Assembly (NCBI RefSeq): GCF_034932145.1
Contig: NZ_JAYGHV010000444.1
Location: 1 to 6,272 of the forward strand
Source: CCY15215 sp034932145
GTDB taxonomy: Bacteria > Cyanobacteriota > Cyanobacteriia > Cyanobacteriales > Spirulinaceae
DNA length: 6,272 nucleotides
Direction: 5' to 3'
Below the pieces are notes generated by a model, which was not told the DNA's origin, searched no databases, and saw only the letters and a program-made list of their open reading frames with translations. Shown here one piece after another: positions 1-6,110 of the stretch (position 1 is its first letter; the number at the start of each line of letters is the position of its first letter). The position numbers and the translations under genes are program-made.

Positions 1-28
1 TCTCAATCAATCAATCCTATCTAATTTA

Positions 29-56
29 CCAACTCCTGCTTTTTTGGTTGAGTTGG
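29..56. repeat. 7-bp inverted repeat in the left intergenic segment
   Basis: CCAACTC (29-35) pairs with GAGTTGG (50-56) around a 14-base loop that carries a T6 run. No T-run follows the right arm, so it is not a typical terminator on the plus strand. It might belong to the 3' end of a gene left of the window. Just before it, bases 5-16 hold three copies of AATC. Nothing else is recognisable in bases 1-90. Confidence 0.3.
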
Positions 57-95
57 ATAAACATGATGACAATAATTTACCATAAATCACTCTGT

Positions 96-125
96 TTGAC
101 TATATTTTTAGTTAAACTTTACAAT
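96..125 (+). promoter_or_regulatory. Putative sigma-70-type promoter of the phosphoesterase gene
   Basis: TTGACT (96-101) matches the -35 consensus at five of six bases. TACAAT (120-125) matches the -10 consensus at five of six, with an 18-base spacer. Transcription would start near 131-133, leaving a leader of only about 13-15 bases before the ATG at 146. That leader (pyrimidine-rich) has no Shine-Dalgarno sequence. The call rests on sequence match alone. Confidence 0.6.
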
Positions 126-145
126 ACAAAGTCCAACCTCTCACC

Positions 146-964
146 ATGTCCGAAATTAAAACTATTGTTCTTCCCGATGAATGTACGCAAATTGCTCTCT
201 GTGGCGGACCCTACAGCAATTTTAGTGCAGTTGAGGCATTTTTAGAAGCAACCAAAAATATAGAACATCGATTTTGTTTGGGAGATATAGGAGGGTTTGG
301 ACCTTGTCCCGATCGCACCCTCGATCTATTGCGATCGTCCCAGATTATTTGTTTGCAAGGGAATTACGATCGCGCGATCGCCTACGAGGAAAGAGATTGC
401 GGTTGCGGTTACTCCGATCCTCGCGATCGCCATTTTGCACAACTCAGCTACGATTACACCTTTGCCAAAACTTCTCCTCACCATCGCGAGTGGTTACAAA
501 AACTCCCTTATCTCATTCGCTTAGAATGGCGAGAACATTCTCTCTTATTATGCCACGGTAGTCCCCAACAAGTTAACGAATTTGTTTGGGAATCAGAAAC
601 CGAGGATCGCCAAATTGCACAGAATTTGCGACAATTCCAAGTTACCGGAATTTGCTGCACTCATTCGGGACTCCCTTGGCTGCGTCGCATTGAGGAAGGA
701 TTTTGGTTGAATGTGGGGGTTTTGGGACGACCTCCCCATGAAGGAAAACGCCACGTTTATTATGCGATCGCGGACTTTCCTACCACCATAAAGACTCCTC
801 AACCGCGTTTAATCCCTTTAGCTTATGATGTTGAGACAGTTGTTTCTCTGATGGAAAAAGAAGGATTACCCGTTGAATTTCGCGAATCTTTACAACACGG
901 AATTTGGACAACTTGCGGGGAAATTTTACCCGAAGCAGAAAAAATAGTCCGTCCTCGTGTTTAA
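146..964 (+). CDS. Metallophosphoesterase-fold protein with altered metal-site residues
   Basis: This 272-residue soluble protein has no signal peptide or membrane segment. It reads as a calcineurin-like phosphoesterase of the YfcE/MJ0936 type. Family landmarks are in order: GD at 46-47 followed by GGFGPCP (49-55), GNYD at 72-75, CHGSP at 136-140, CTH at 171-173, and NVGVLGRP at 189-196. Against the usual pattern, several ligands are replaced. The first DxH appears as G21-P-Y23, the GNHD histidine is Y74, and the GHTH motif reads CCTH (170-173). D47, N73, H137 and H173 are kept. A cysteine-rich CGCGYSDPRD stretch (85-94) follows GNYD, and I recall this in some bacterial relatives, so the variant is probably an established subfamily rather than decay. 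The reading frame is intact. Substrate is unknown, and metal-dependent catalysis is uncertain given the substitutions. The ATG at 146 fits the promoter at 96-125, though no ribosome binding site is visible. Two HIP1 sites lie at 374-381 and 423-430 and a third at 764-771. Confidence 0.88.
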   Translation: MSEIKTIVLPDECTQIALCGGPYSNFSAVEAFLEATKNIEHRFCLGDIGGFGPCPDRTLDLLRSSQIICLQGNYDRAIAYEERDCGCGYSDPRDRHFAQLSYDYTFAKTSPHHREWLQKLPYLIRLEWREHSLLLCHGSPQQVNEFVWESETEDRQIAQNLRQFQVTGICCTHSGLPWLRRIEEGFWLNVGVLGRPPHEGKRHVYYAIADFPTTIKTPQPRLIPLAYDVETVVSLMEKEGLPVEFRESLQHGIWTTCGEILPEAEKIVRPRV

Positions 965-969
965 TACTG

Positions 970-997
970 ACCAAGTATTCTTGCTTGGTAATTTTTT
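970..997 (+). terminator. Probable Rho-independent terminator after the phosphoesterase
   Basis: ACCAAG (970-975) pairs with CTTGGT (984-989) around an 8-base loop and is followed by AA and six T's (992-997). The stem is short, six pairs, so termination may be partial. It starts six bases after the stop codon. It would at least weaken co-transcription with the symporter gene that begins at 1025. Confidence 0.55.
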
Positions 998-1024
998 GCT
1001 GTTCATTCTTTATTGCAAATATCT

Positions 1025-2440
1025 ATGGCTTTAATTTTGACTTGGACGCTTTTATTTGGTTACGGTTTCTTTGTCTATCAAATCGTCCAAAAAACAACCC
1101 CAGACCGTGTTTCCGCTTCTGGATTTTTTCATGGCGAATCTGCTAACGGAAAATCCCCCAGTTTATGGTTATTGGTATCCAGTGCAGCAATTAGCTGGAT
1201 TTTTGCCAAATCTATCGATAATGCTGCCAGTTTAGCACAGTCTTTTGGCATAGCAGGTGGCATTGGCTATGCCATCTATTATCTTAGTTTTGTCACTGCG
1301 GCGATCGCCATTTACTATATTCGCAAGCGTTGGGGTTTTCATTCTCTCCCAGAGTTTTTAGTGAATAAATATGGAGCATTGTGTGCTAAATTCTTTCTCA
1401 TTGCGATCGCCATTCGTCTCTTTAATGAAGTCTGGTCAAATACCAAAGTTTTCTCTCTTTATTTTGGAGAAGAAGGGAGTTGGGGCTATTGGTTAGCCGT
1501 CCTCTTTGTTACCGCTTTTACAGTCTATTACAGCCTTTGGGGAGGACTTCGCAGCAGCTTGTTAACTGATGGGATGCAAATGTTATTAGCAGCCGTCTTA
1601 TTAGTGATTATTTTAGTCATTTTAATACCGGGTTTTATCAGCCAAGGATTACCCGTTGTTGACTCCGAGACAAATAGGGCAGGTTTAACGTTTTGTGGGT
1701 TAGCTTTCGTGCAAATCTTTAGCTATCCCTTTCACGATCCCGTCTTAACCGATCGCGCTTTTATTACTTCCCCCAAAGTAATGTTAAAGGGTTTTATTTT
1801 AGCTGGTTTGGTAAGCGGTGGCTTTATTTTACTCTTTAGTGGTGTTGGGTTATATGCGCTAACTTTTGGATTAGCAGGAAAAGCAACATTAGCAGTCCCA
1901 AAATTGTTTGGATTGCCCTTACTGTTAGTTTTTAATGCAATTATGTTGACCAGTGCAGGGTCTACTTTAGATTCTACCTTTTCTAGTGTCGCTAAATTAA
2001 CAGCAAGAGATTGGTCGAATCGACAAGGAAAACCAGAGGAATCTGAAGCGCGTTTTGGGAGATGGTCGATGATCGCGATCGCAGTGTTAGGAAACTTACC
2101 TTTATTGGGGGTTTACCTGGGCGATAAAGTCGGACCAGCGATTATTCTAGCAACCACCATTAGCGGGACAATGGTAATGGGTTTAGCGCCTATTTTCTTG
2201 TTAGCTTTTATTCCCAATGCGGGACGATGGAGTTTTAACTTTTCCTTTTGGACAGGATTAAGTTTGGGGGTTTTGCGTGTGGTTGAGAGTGCTTTTTCTG
2301 TACAAATTTTTCCTGAATGGATCGCGATCGGTGCGGGAAAATATGCCCTCGATCTGGGAATTAATGTTTATGGTTTGATTCTCTGTACTCTCGGATTTTT
2401 ACTCGGGACAATTTGCAATAGAATGGGCGATACCCGGTGA
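1025..2440 (+). CDS. Sodium:solute symporter family (SSS) transporter
   Basis: This 471-residue, very hydrophobic inner-membrane protein has about 13 likely membrane segments, roughly at 4-21, 47-64, 78-98, 121-138, 152-170, 182-205, 222-235, 256-281, 297-317, 347-363, 370-394, 404-420 and 446-465. The number and length suit the SSS (PutP/SGLT-like) family. WGGLRSSLLTDGMQ (172-185) matches the family signature GGLxA..TDxxQ. The segment LTSAGSTLDSTFSS (308-321) sits where the Na2-site serines and threonines lie in TM8 of relatives. Na+-driven uptake is inferred from the family. The substrate cannot be told from sequence, and there are no neighbouring catabolic genes to help. I chose ATG at 1025 over an in-frame TTG four codons upstream (1013), because neither has a Shine-Dalgarno sequence and ATG puts the first membrane segment near the N terminus. 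HIP1 sites at 1301, 1403 and 2075 fall inside it. The frame is open throughout. Confidence 0.88.
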   Translation: MALILTWTLLFGYGFFVYQIVQKTTPDRVSASGFFHGESANGKSPSLWLLVSSAAISWIFAKSIDNAASLAQSFGIAGGIGYAIYYLSFVTAAIAIYYIRKRWGFHSLPEFLVNKYGALCAKFFLIAIAIRLFNEVWSNTKVFSLYFGEEGSWGYWLAVLFVTAFTVYYSLWGGLRSSLLTDGMQMLLAAVLLVIILVILIPGFISQGLPVVDSETNRAGLTFCGLAFVQIFSYPFHDPVLTDRAFITSPKVMLKGFILAGLVSGGFILLFSGVGLYALTFGLAGKATLAVPKLFGLPLLLVFNAIMLTSAGSTLDSTFSSVAKLTARDWSNRQGKPEESEARFGRWSMIAIAVLGNLPLLGVYLGDKVGPAIILATTISGTMVMGLAPIFLLAFIPNAGRWSFNFSFWTGLSLGVLRVVESAFSVQIFPEWIAIGAGKYALDLGINVYGLILCTLGFLLGTICNRMGDTR

Positions 2441-2509
2441 GTAAAGTCGGGGTTGCCTCGCTTTTTGTGGGGTTTGGTCATTGATACAGTAGAAAAGATA
2501 TTCAGCTTC

Positions 2510-2518
2510 TGTTAAAAT
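2510..2518 (+). promoter_or_regulatory. Putative extended -10 promoter of the Uma2 gene
   Basis: TG-T-TAAAAT (2510-2518) is an extended -10 element, with the hexamer TAAAAT at 2513-2518. No good -35 stands 17 bases upstream; TTGATA at 2481-2486 is too far (26 bases). Transcription would start near 2525, about 20 bases before the ATG at 2546. That argues against the upstream TTG at 2525 as the start codon. Confidence 0.4.
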
Positions 2519-2545
2519 AAAACATTGTCGTCCACAGAGAAACCG

Positions 2546-3142
2546 ATGGTTGTCGCGACTCAACGCTTATCTTATGCTGAATTCTTAGCGCAATGTCCCG
2601 AGGATGGGCGCTATGAGTTAGTTAATGGGGAGATTGTTAAATTGCAGCCAATTCGAGCGCATCAAAACATTGCACGATTCCTACTGTTTGGTTTCAATGA
2701 TGAAATTAGACGCATATCAGCCAATCTTATCGTTGACACTAGTGTGGTTATTCAAACTACATCTCGTCAGGCCAGACGACCAGATGTTAGTGTAGTTGAT
2801 TCTAGTGTGTGGAATGCTGATGTAATGACCTATAGTGCATTAACAGAACCACCTTTATTAGCCGTAGAAGTGGTTTCGACAAATTGGGATGATGATTATA
2901 TCGATAAACTCGCCGAATACGAACAATTAGGTATTCAAGAATATTGGATCGTAGACTATCTCGCCGTCGCCAGTCGCAGCTATCTCGGTAATCCTAAAGT
3001 TCCTACTGTGTTCGTTTATCAGTTGCATGAAGGAAAATATCAGCAGCAAAAGTTTACAGGAGAAGAACCGATTGTATCGGGAATCTTCCCAGAATTAACA
3101 TTAACCGTTACCCAAATTATCAACGCCACGCAAATCGGGTGA
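2546..3142 (+). CDS. Uma2 family protein, PD-(D/E)XK nuclease fold
   Basis: This 198-residue soluble protein belongs to the Uma2 family (PF05685, formerly DUF820), which is strongly expanded in cyanobacteria. The restriction-endonuclease-like core is complete. RYELVNGEIV (22-31) supplies E24, RRPD (77-80) supplies D80, LAVEVV (105-110) supplies E108, and DKLAEYEQLGIQEYWIVD (120-137) carries K121. The C terminus ends in the usual FPELTLTVTQII strand (181-192). The family is annotated as putative endonuclease, but its biological role is not settled. I chose ATG at 2546, with GAGA about eight bases upstream, over TTG at 2525, which would add seven residues. It stands alone, with no methylase, antitoxin or transposase beside it. 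No HIP1 site occurs between 2083 and 3298, a gap that would fit a mobile accessory gene but is weak evidence. Relatives of the same kind start almost identically, as far as I recall. Confidence 0.88.
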   Translation: MVVATQRLSYAEFLAQCPEDGRYELVNGEIVKLQPIRAHQNIARFLLFGFNDEIRRISANLIVDTSVVIQTTSRQARRPDVSVVDSSVWNADVMTYSALTEPPLLAVEVVSTNWDDDYIDKLAEYEQLGIQEYWIVDYLAVASRSYLGNPKVPTVFVYQLHEGKYQQQKFTGEEPIVSGIFPELTLTVTQIINATQIG

Positions 3143-3180
3143 TTTTACGGAAATTACTTGGGTGCATCTCAAATTTGTAA

Positions 3181-3288
3181 AAATATAAGGAACAAACTCA
3201 AGCAACTTTAGAGGAAGAACGTCAAAAAACGCAACAATTGAGAGAGCGTCTTATACAATTAGGTGTCGATCCTGATAGTCTACCCTAG
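3181..3288 (+). pseudogene. Remnant of a second Uma2-type C-terminal tail
   Basis: This frame has no start codon and opens right after an in-frame TAA (3178-3180). It encodes 35 residues and stops at TAG (3286-3288). The peptide is a charged coiled-coil-like stretch (EQTQATLEEERQKTQQ at residues 4-19) ending LRERLIQLGVDPDSLP. Long Uma2 proteins of cyanobacteria commonly end this way, in a Glu/Gln/Arg-rich tail followed by an LG(I/V)DPDxL terminus. It is not in frame with the intact Uma2 gene 38 bases upstream, and several stops and a frame change separate them. It is most likely the 3' relic of a deleted or recombined Uma2 copy. Alternatively, it is the former tail of the upstream gene. No ribosome binding site or start codon suggests independent translation. 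Confidence 0.6.
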
Positions 3289-3298
3289 TTTTGGCGGT

Positions 3299-3306
3299 GC
3301 GATCGC
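3299..3306. repeat. HIP1 octamer GCGATCGC (intergenic copy)
   Basis: This is the one HIP1 palindrome that lies outside a gene. Twelve more full copies start at 374, 423, 764, 1301, 1403, 2075, 3603, 3992, 4095, 4847, 5403 and 5727. Many one-base variants such as CCGATCGC also occur. HIP1 over-representation is typical of cyanobacterial genomes. Confidence 0.9.
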
Positions 3307-3316
3307 ATTTAAACAT

Positions 3317-3351
3317 AAAAATGTGAGGACATTAAATTTAACGTCCTTACA
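3317..3351 (-). terminator. Rho-independent terminator of ppx/gppA, possibly bidirectional
   Basis: TGTGAGGAC (3322-3330) pairs with GTCCTTACA (3343-3351), nine pairs including one G-T wobble. The 12-base interior contains the self-complementary TTAAATTTAA, so nearly the whole 30 bases is palindromic. On the minus strand the stem is followed at once by five T's (3321-3317), the classic form for ending the ppx transcript about 55 bases past its stop. On the plus strand the stem is followed by GGTTTTAAC, a weaker tract that could also stop read-through from Uma2. Confidence 0.75.
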
Positions 3352-3377
3352 GGTTTTAACTCTTACAGGGTTTAACT
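3346..3377. repeat. Tandem 16-base direct repeat
   Basis: CTTACAGGTTTTAACT (3346-3361) is followed directly by CTTACAGGGTTTAACT (3362-3377), 15 of 16 bases identical and differing only at 3354/3370. The first copy overlaps the right arm of the terminator palindrome. It reads as a local duplication; no function is evident. Confidence 0.85.
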
Positions 3378-3406
3378 AATCCCCTCGCAAGAGCGAAAAA
3401 TAATAC

Positions 3407-5044
3407 CTACCGATCTAAAAATGCCACAACTTTAACGCCAAACTCCTCTTCAAATACCTCTTTTTTGTAATCTAAACTCCATAATTCTAACTCGCAATCA
3501 TCTCCAACAAACGCGGGACTGAGACATAACTCCAAACGTTGCCGATCGCCATAATATTGACATTCTACTTTAGCAACCGCCCCAATTTGTCGCCGATCCA
3601 AAGCGATCGCCACCCTTAAAAGTGCGCTTAACTGATTGACAATTTGCCGATCGCGCTTATCCGTTAAATTTTGATAATTTTCGTGCTTTTTCTTCGGCGT
3701 GCTTTTACGATGATAGCGGGCCAGATTAGCAATAATTTCCAATTCTGTTTCCGTATAGCCCAATAATTCCCCATTGCGAATCAGATAATAAGAATGCTTG
3801 TGGTGTGCTGCATGAGAAATGTAGATACCACTATTGTGCAGTATCGCTGCTGCCCATAATAAATCCCTTTCGCTTTCACCCCAAAAATGTAACTTTCCTT
3901 GTAATTGGTCGAATAAACTAAGGGCAAAATTAGCCGTCCGTTCGCTATATTCAAGATCCACTTGATATTTGTGGGCAAGTTTGCGAACATGGCGATCGCG
4001 CACTTCACTTTGATAGCGAAAAGGACTGCCAATTAACCCTTGTTTCAGCATCCAATCCACAATAATCCCTTCCCGTAAAGCCCTTTCGCATAAGGCGATC
4101 GCCTCCATTTCCAACATCTTCATCGCTTCCACCAGCACGATCGCCCCTGGAACAATGATTTCGGCGCGTTTTTCCGAAAGACCGCTCACTTGCAAGCGTT
4201 CCTCATAACTCATTTTAGCTAGGCGCTCTGTTAACTCCTCTAATGCAGACAAACTCACTTGATACCCTGTCAAAGGATTGGGTTCCCCCTCTTCAGTTTC
4301 TCGCGCCAGCACGATCGCCAAGGCTTGAATCGTCCCCGATGTTCCCACCATTTTGGCCTGTTCATTTTCGGCCAAACCATTGCGAATATTTTCCACTGGG
4401 CGCTCTAACATTCCTCGCACATAAGCTCGTAGATAGACCAATTCTGCCTCACTTATAGGGTCTTCCGAGACAAACTCCCGCATTAAGCGAACCGCCCCAA
4501 CCTTCGTGCTGCTTAAAAATCGTTCTTCTTGGCGATCGGCGAGAACCAACTCCGTAGAACCGCCCCCAATATCAATAATAATGTAAGGATTCTGGCCAAA
4601 CTCCATCCCCGACAGGACACCCAAATAAATACGCCGCGCTTCCTCCTGTCCGGAAATCAAGTTAACCTGCAAACCTAATTCATTGTCAACTTGTTTCAGG
4701 AATTCTCCCCCATTCGGCGCTTCTCGCACGGCACTGGTAGCGACAGCAAAAATATGTTGTGCGTTAAAACTAACAGCCAAGGCCTGACATCGTTGTAAGG
4801 CTTCTAGGGCGCGAGAAATGGCTTCAGGGGTTAACTTTCCCGTTTTGCGATCGCGCTCCCCCAAACGCACCGTATCCTTCTCTTTCGCCACGATGGTAAA
4901 CGTCGCCAATTGCGGATCGATCTCAACAATCACCATGTGAATCGAATTGGTGCCGATATCGATCGCCCCTAAAATAACTTTATCTGACGAGTTGGCTTGA
5001 AGCAATCCCGTCCAATTTTGCGATGCAGCAACTGCTTTTGTCAT
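3407..5044 (-). CDS. ppx: Ppx/GppA family phosphatase (exopolyphosphatase / pppGpp phosphohydrolase)
   Basis: This 545-residue cytoplasmic enzyme belongs to the ASKHA-fold Ppx/GppA family, which removes terminal phosphate from polyphosphate and/or pppGpp. The phosphate-binding loops are intact: AIDIGTNSIH (27-36), DIGGGSTEL (158-166) and GTSGT (234-238). SGQEEAR (131-137) holds the glutamate equivalent to the catalytic Glu121 of E. coli PPX. After about residue 340 comes the helical C-terminal HD-like domain, where AAILHNSGIYISH (399-411) has HN in place of HD, then HHKHSYYLI (414-422) and ARYHRKS (442-448). The length is that of the long, two-part PPX type. I chose ATG at 5044 over one 21 codons upstream (5107). 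The upstream extension is basic and featureless, and homologs usually begin close to the first phosphate loop. A weak AAGAG precedes the chosen start. The gene converges on Uma2 and diverges from the prenyltransferase. Polyphosphate versus pppGpp preference cannot be decided from sequence. Four HIP1 sites lie within it. Confidence 0.92.
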   Translation of the reverse strand: MTKAVAASQNWTGLLQANSSDKVILGAIDIGTNSIHMVIVEIDPQLATFTIVAKEKDTVRLGERDRKTGKLTPEAISRALEALQRCQALAVSFNAQHIFAVATSAVREAPNGGEFLKQVDNELGLQVNLISGQEEARRIYLGVLSGMEFGQNPYIIIDIGGGSTELVLADRQEERFLSSTKVGAVRLMREFVSEDPISEAELVYLRAYVRGMLERPVENIRNGLAENEQAKMVGTSGTIQALAIVLARETEEGEPNPLTGYQVSLSALEELTERLAKMSYEERLQVSGLSEKRAEIIVPGAIVLVEAMKMLEMEAIALCERALREGIIVDWMLKQGLIGSPFRYQSEVRDRHVRKLAHKYQVDLEYSERTANFALSLFDQLQGKLHFWGESERDLLWAAAILHNSGIYISHAAHHKHSYYLIRNGELLGYTETELEIIANLARYHRKSTPKKKHENYQNLTDKRDRQIVNQLSALLRVAIALDRRQIGAVAKVECQYYGDRQRLELCLSPAFVGDDCELELWSLDYKKEVFEEEFGVKVVAFLDR

Positions 5045-5149
5045 AGCTCTTAAAATTAGCTCTAAAACTGAAATTCGGACTCTAAATACCGCCGATGCGG
5101 AAATCACGTTAAATTTTAAAAAAAGACCTGTTTAGTACTATAAACGCGA
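5045..5149. promoter_or_regulatory. Divergent ppx / prenyltransferase intergenic region
   Basis: The 105-base region must carry the start signals for both genes. A TACTAT (5136-5141) could be a -10 for the plus-strand gene, but it would put the transcript start at about the ATG itself (a leaderless message), and no good -35 precedes it. The same bases read TATAGT on the minus strand, and TAGTACTA (5133-5140) is an 8-base palindrome. An A/T-rich tract covers 5109-5125. Neither promoter can be assigned with confidence. Confidence 0.3.
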
Positions 5150-6028
5150 ATGACAACCCCATCCCAATTATCCAGCGAATCTGTTGTGAAAACCATTGTG
5201 CGTCTTTTGCGCTGGGATAAACCCGCAGGACGACTGATTTTGATGATTCCTGCACTCTGGGGGATTGTTTTAGCCGCGCGAGGTTTACCGCCGATCCCCC
5301 TCATCTTCGTTATTATTTGCGGGAGTTTGGCCACCAGTGGCTTAGGATGTGTCGTTAACGATCTTTGGGATCGCGATATTGACCCGAAAGTTGCTCGAAC
5401 CCGCGATCGCCCTCTCGCCTCCCGCGCCCTCTCAATTAAAACCGGAATTGGAGTCGGTCTTGTGGCCTTAGCATCTGCCGCAGGGTTGGCATTTTACCTC
5501 AATCCTCTCAGTTTTTTACTCTGTTTGGCAGCAGTCCCCATAATTCTCTGTTACCCCCTCGCCAAGCGCTTTTTTCCCATTCCTCAATTGGTTCTTGCCC
5601 TTGCTTGGGGGTTTGCGGTTCTCATTAGTTGGAGTGCGGTAACAGGTACATTAGAAACCCCAACCTTACTTTTGTGGGGGGCTGTGGTGTTGTGGACCTT
5701 GGGATTTGATACCGTCTATGCCATGAGCGATCGCGACGATGATGCTAAAATCGGAGTCAATTCTTCCGCCCTATTTTTCGGTTCCTTTGCCCCTCTTTTT
5801 GTGGGATTATGTTTCCTCGGTACCGCAGGACTTTTAGCCGATCTTGCCCTCATACTCCATTTACAAACTGGATTTTGGCTGACATGGTTAGTGGCAATTG
5901 TGGGTTGGATGTGGCAATATCTCCAACTCCTTCGAGACAATCTTTCCCAATCTATCTATGGTCTAATCTTTCGGCAAAATGTTGTTTTAGGGTTTATTTT
6001 ATTGCTGGGAATGATTATGAGTTTTTAA
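5150..6028 (+). CDS. 4-hydroxybenzoate polyprenyltransferase (plastoquinone pathway), UbiA family
   Basis: This 292-residue integral membrane enzyme transfers a long isoprenoid chain, solanesyl diphosphate in known cyanobacteria, to 4-hydroxybenzoate as an early step to plastoquinone. Both aspartate-rich Mg2+/diphosphate-binding motifs of the UbiA family are intact: NDLWDRDID (70-78) and DTVYAMSDRDDD (187-198). RLLRWDKPAGRLILMIPALW (18-37) is the usual family N-terminal signature. About nine membrane segments are visible, near 24-42, 48-66, 97-117, 121-139, 146-164, 171-189, 207-236, 243-261 and 274-291. Sequence and length closely resemble Synechocystis slr0926 as I remember it. That makes the plastoquinone role more likely than chlorophyll (ChlG) or homogentisate prenylation. 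ATG at 5150 is the only sensible start, though no Shine-Dalgarno sequence precedes it. HIP1 sites lie at 5403 and 5727. No co-transcribed gene follows within the window. Confidence 0.93.
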   Translation: MTTPSQLSSESVVKTIVRLLRWDKPAGRLILMIPALWGIVLAARGLPPIPLIFVIICGSLATSGLGCVVNDLWDRDIDPKVARTRDRPLASRALSIKTGIGVGLVALASAAGLAFYLNPLSFLLCLAAVPIILCYPLAKRFFPIPQLVLALAWGFAVLISWSAVTGTLETPTLLLWGAVVLWTLGFDTVYAMSDRDDDAKIGVNSSALFFGSFAPLFVGLCFLGTAGLLADLALILHLQTGFWLTWLVAIVGWMWQYLQLLRDNLSQSIYGLIFRQNVVLGFILLLGMIMSF

Positions 6029-6071
6029 TTGTCCGACTACTTAACTATTTTTTAACAATGGGAGCGGGAAT

Positions 6072-6103
6072 TCCCCTCTTCAAATCTTTGATTGAAGAGG
6101 GGA
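6072..6103 (+). terminator. Strong hairpin downstream of the prenyltransferase (no T-run)
   Basis: TCCCCTCTTCAA (6072-6083) pairs perfectly with TTGAAGAGGGGA (6092-6103), 12 pairs. If A6084 is bulged, two more pairs close the loop to TTT (6087-6089). It lies 43 bases past the stop and is the likely 3' end of the transcript. No T-run follows, so intrinsic termination of the textbook kind is not shown. It could equally be a 3'-stabilising stem. Confidence 0.5.
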
Positions 6104-6110
6104 TGAGAGC

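Noticed and set aside
48..245. 65-codon plus-strand frame across the promoter and the phosphoesterase start
   Set aside because: It spans the predicted promoter and overlaps the phosphoesterase gene in another frame; its peptide has no recognisable family features.
146..2440. Phosphoesterase and symporter as one functional operon
   Set aside because: They share direction and a 60-base gap, but a hairpin with six T's lies between them and nothing ties their functions together; co-transcription by read-through remains possible.
2525..2545. TTG start for Uma2 seven codons upstream
   Set aside because: It coincides with the expected transcript start of the extended -10 element, and ATG at 2546 has a better ribosome binding site.
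2546..3288. Uma2 plus its neighbour as a defence or toxin-antitoxin pair
   Set aside because: The downstream frame has no start codon and reads as a tail fragment; no methylase, antitoxin or other defence gene is adjacent.
5045..5107. N-terminal extension of ppx from the upstream ATG at 5107
   Set aside because: The extra 21 residues are featureless and would consume much of the divergent control region; ATG at 5044 leaves a normal-length N terminus before the first phosphate loop.
5116..5334. 72-codon minus-strand frame overlapping the prenyltransferase start
   Set aside because: It is antisense to a strongly recognised gene, with a basic low-quality peptide and no family resemblance.
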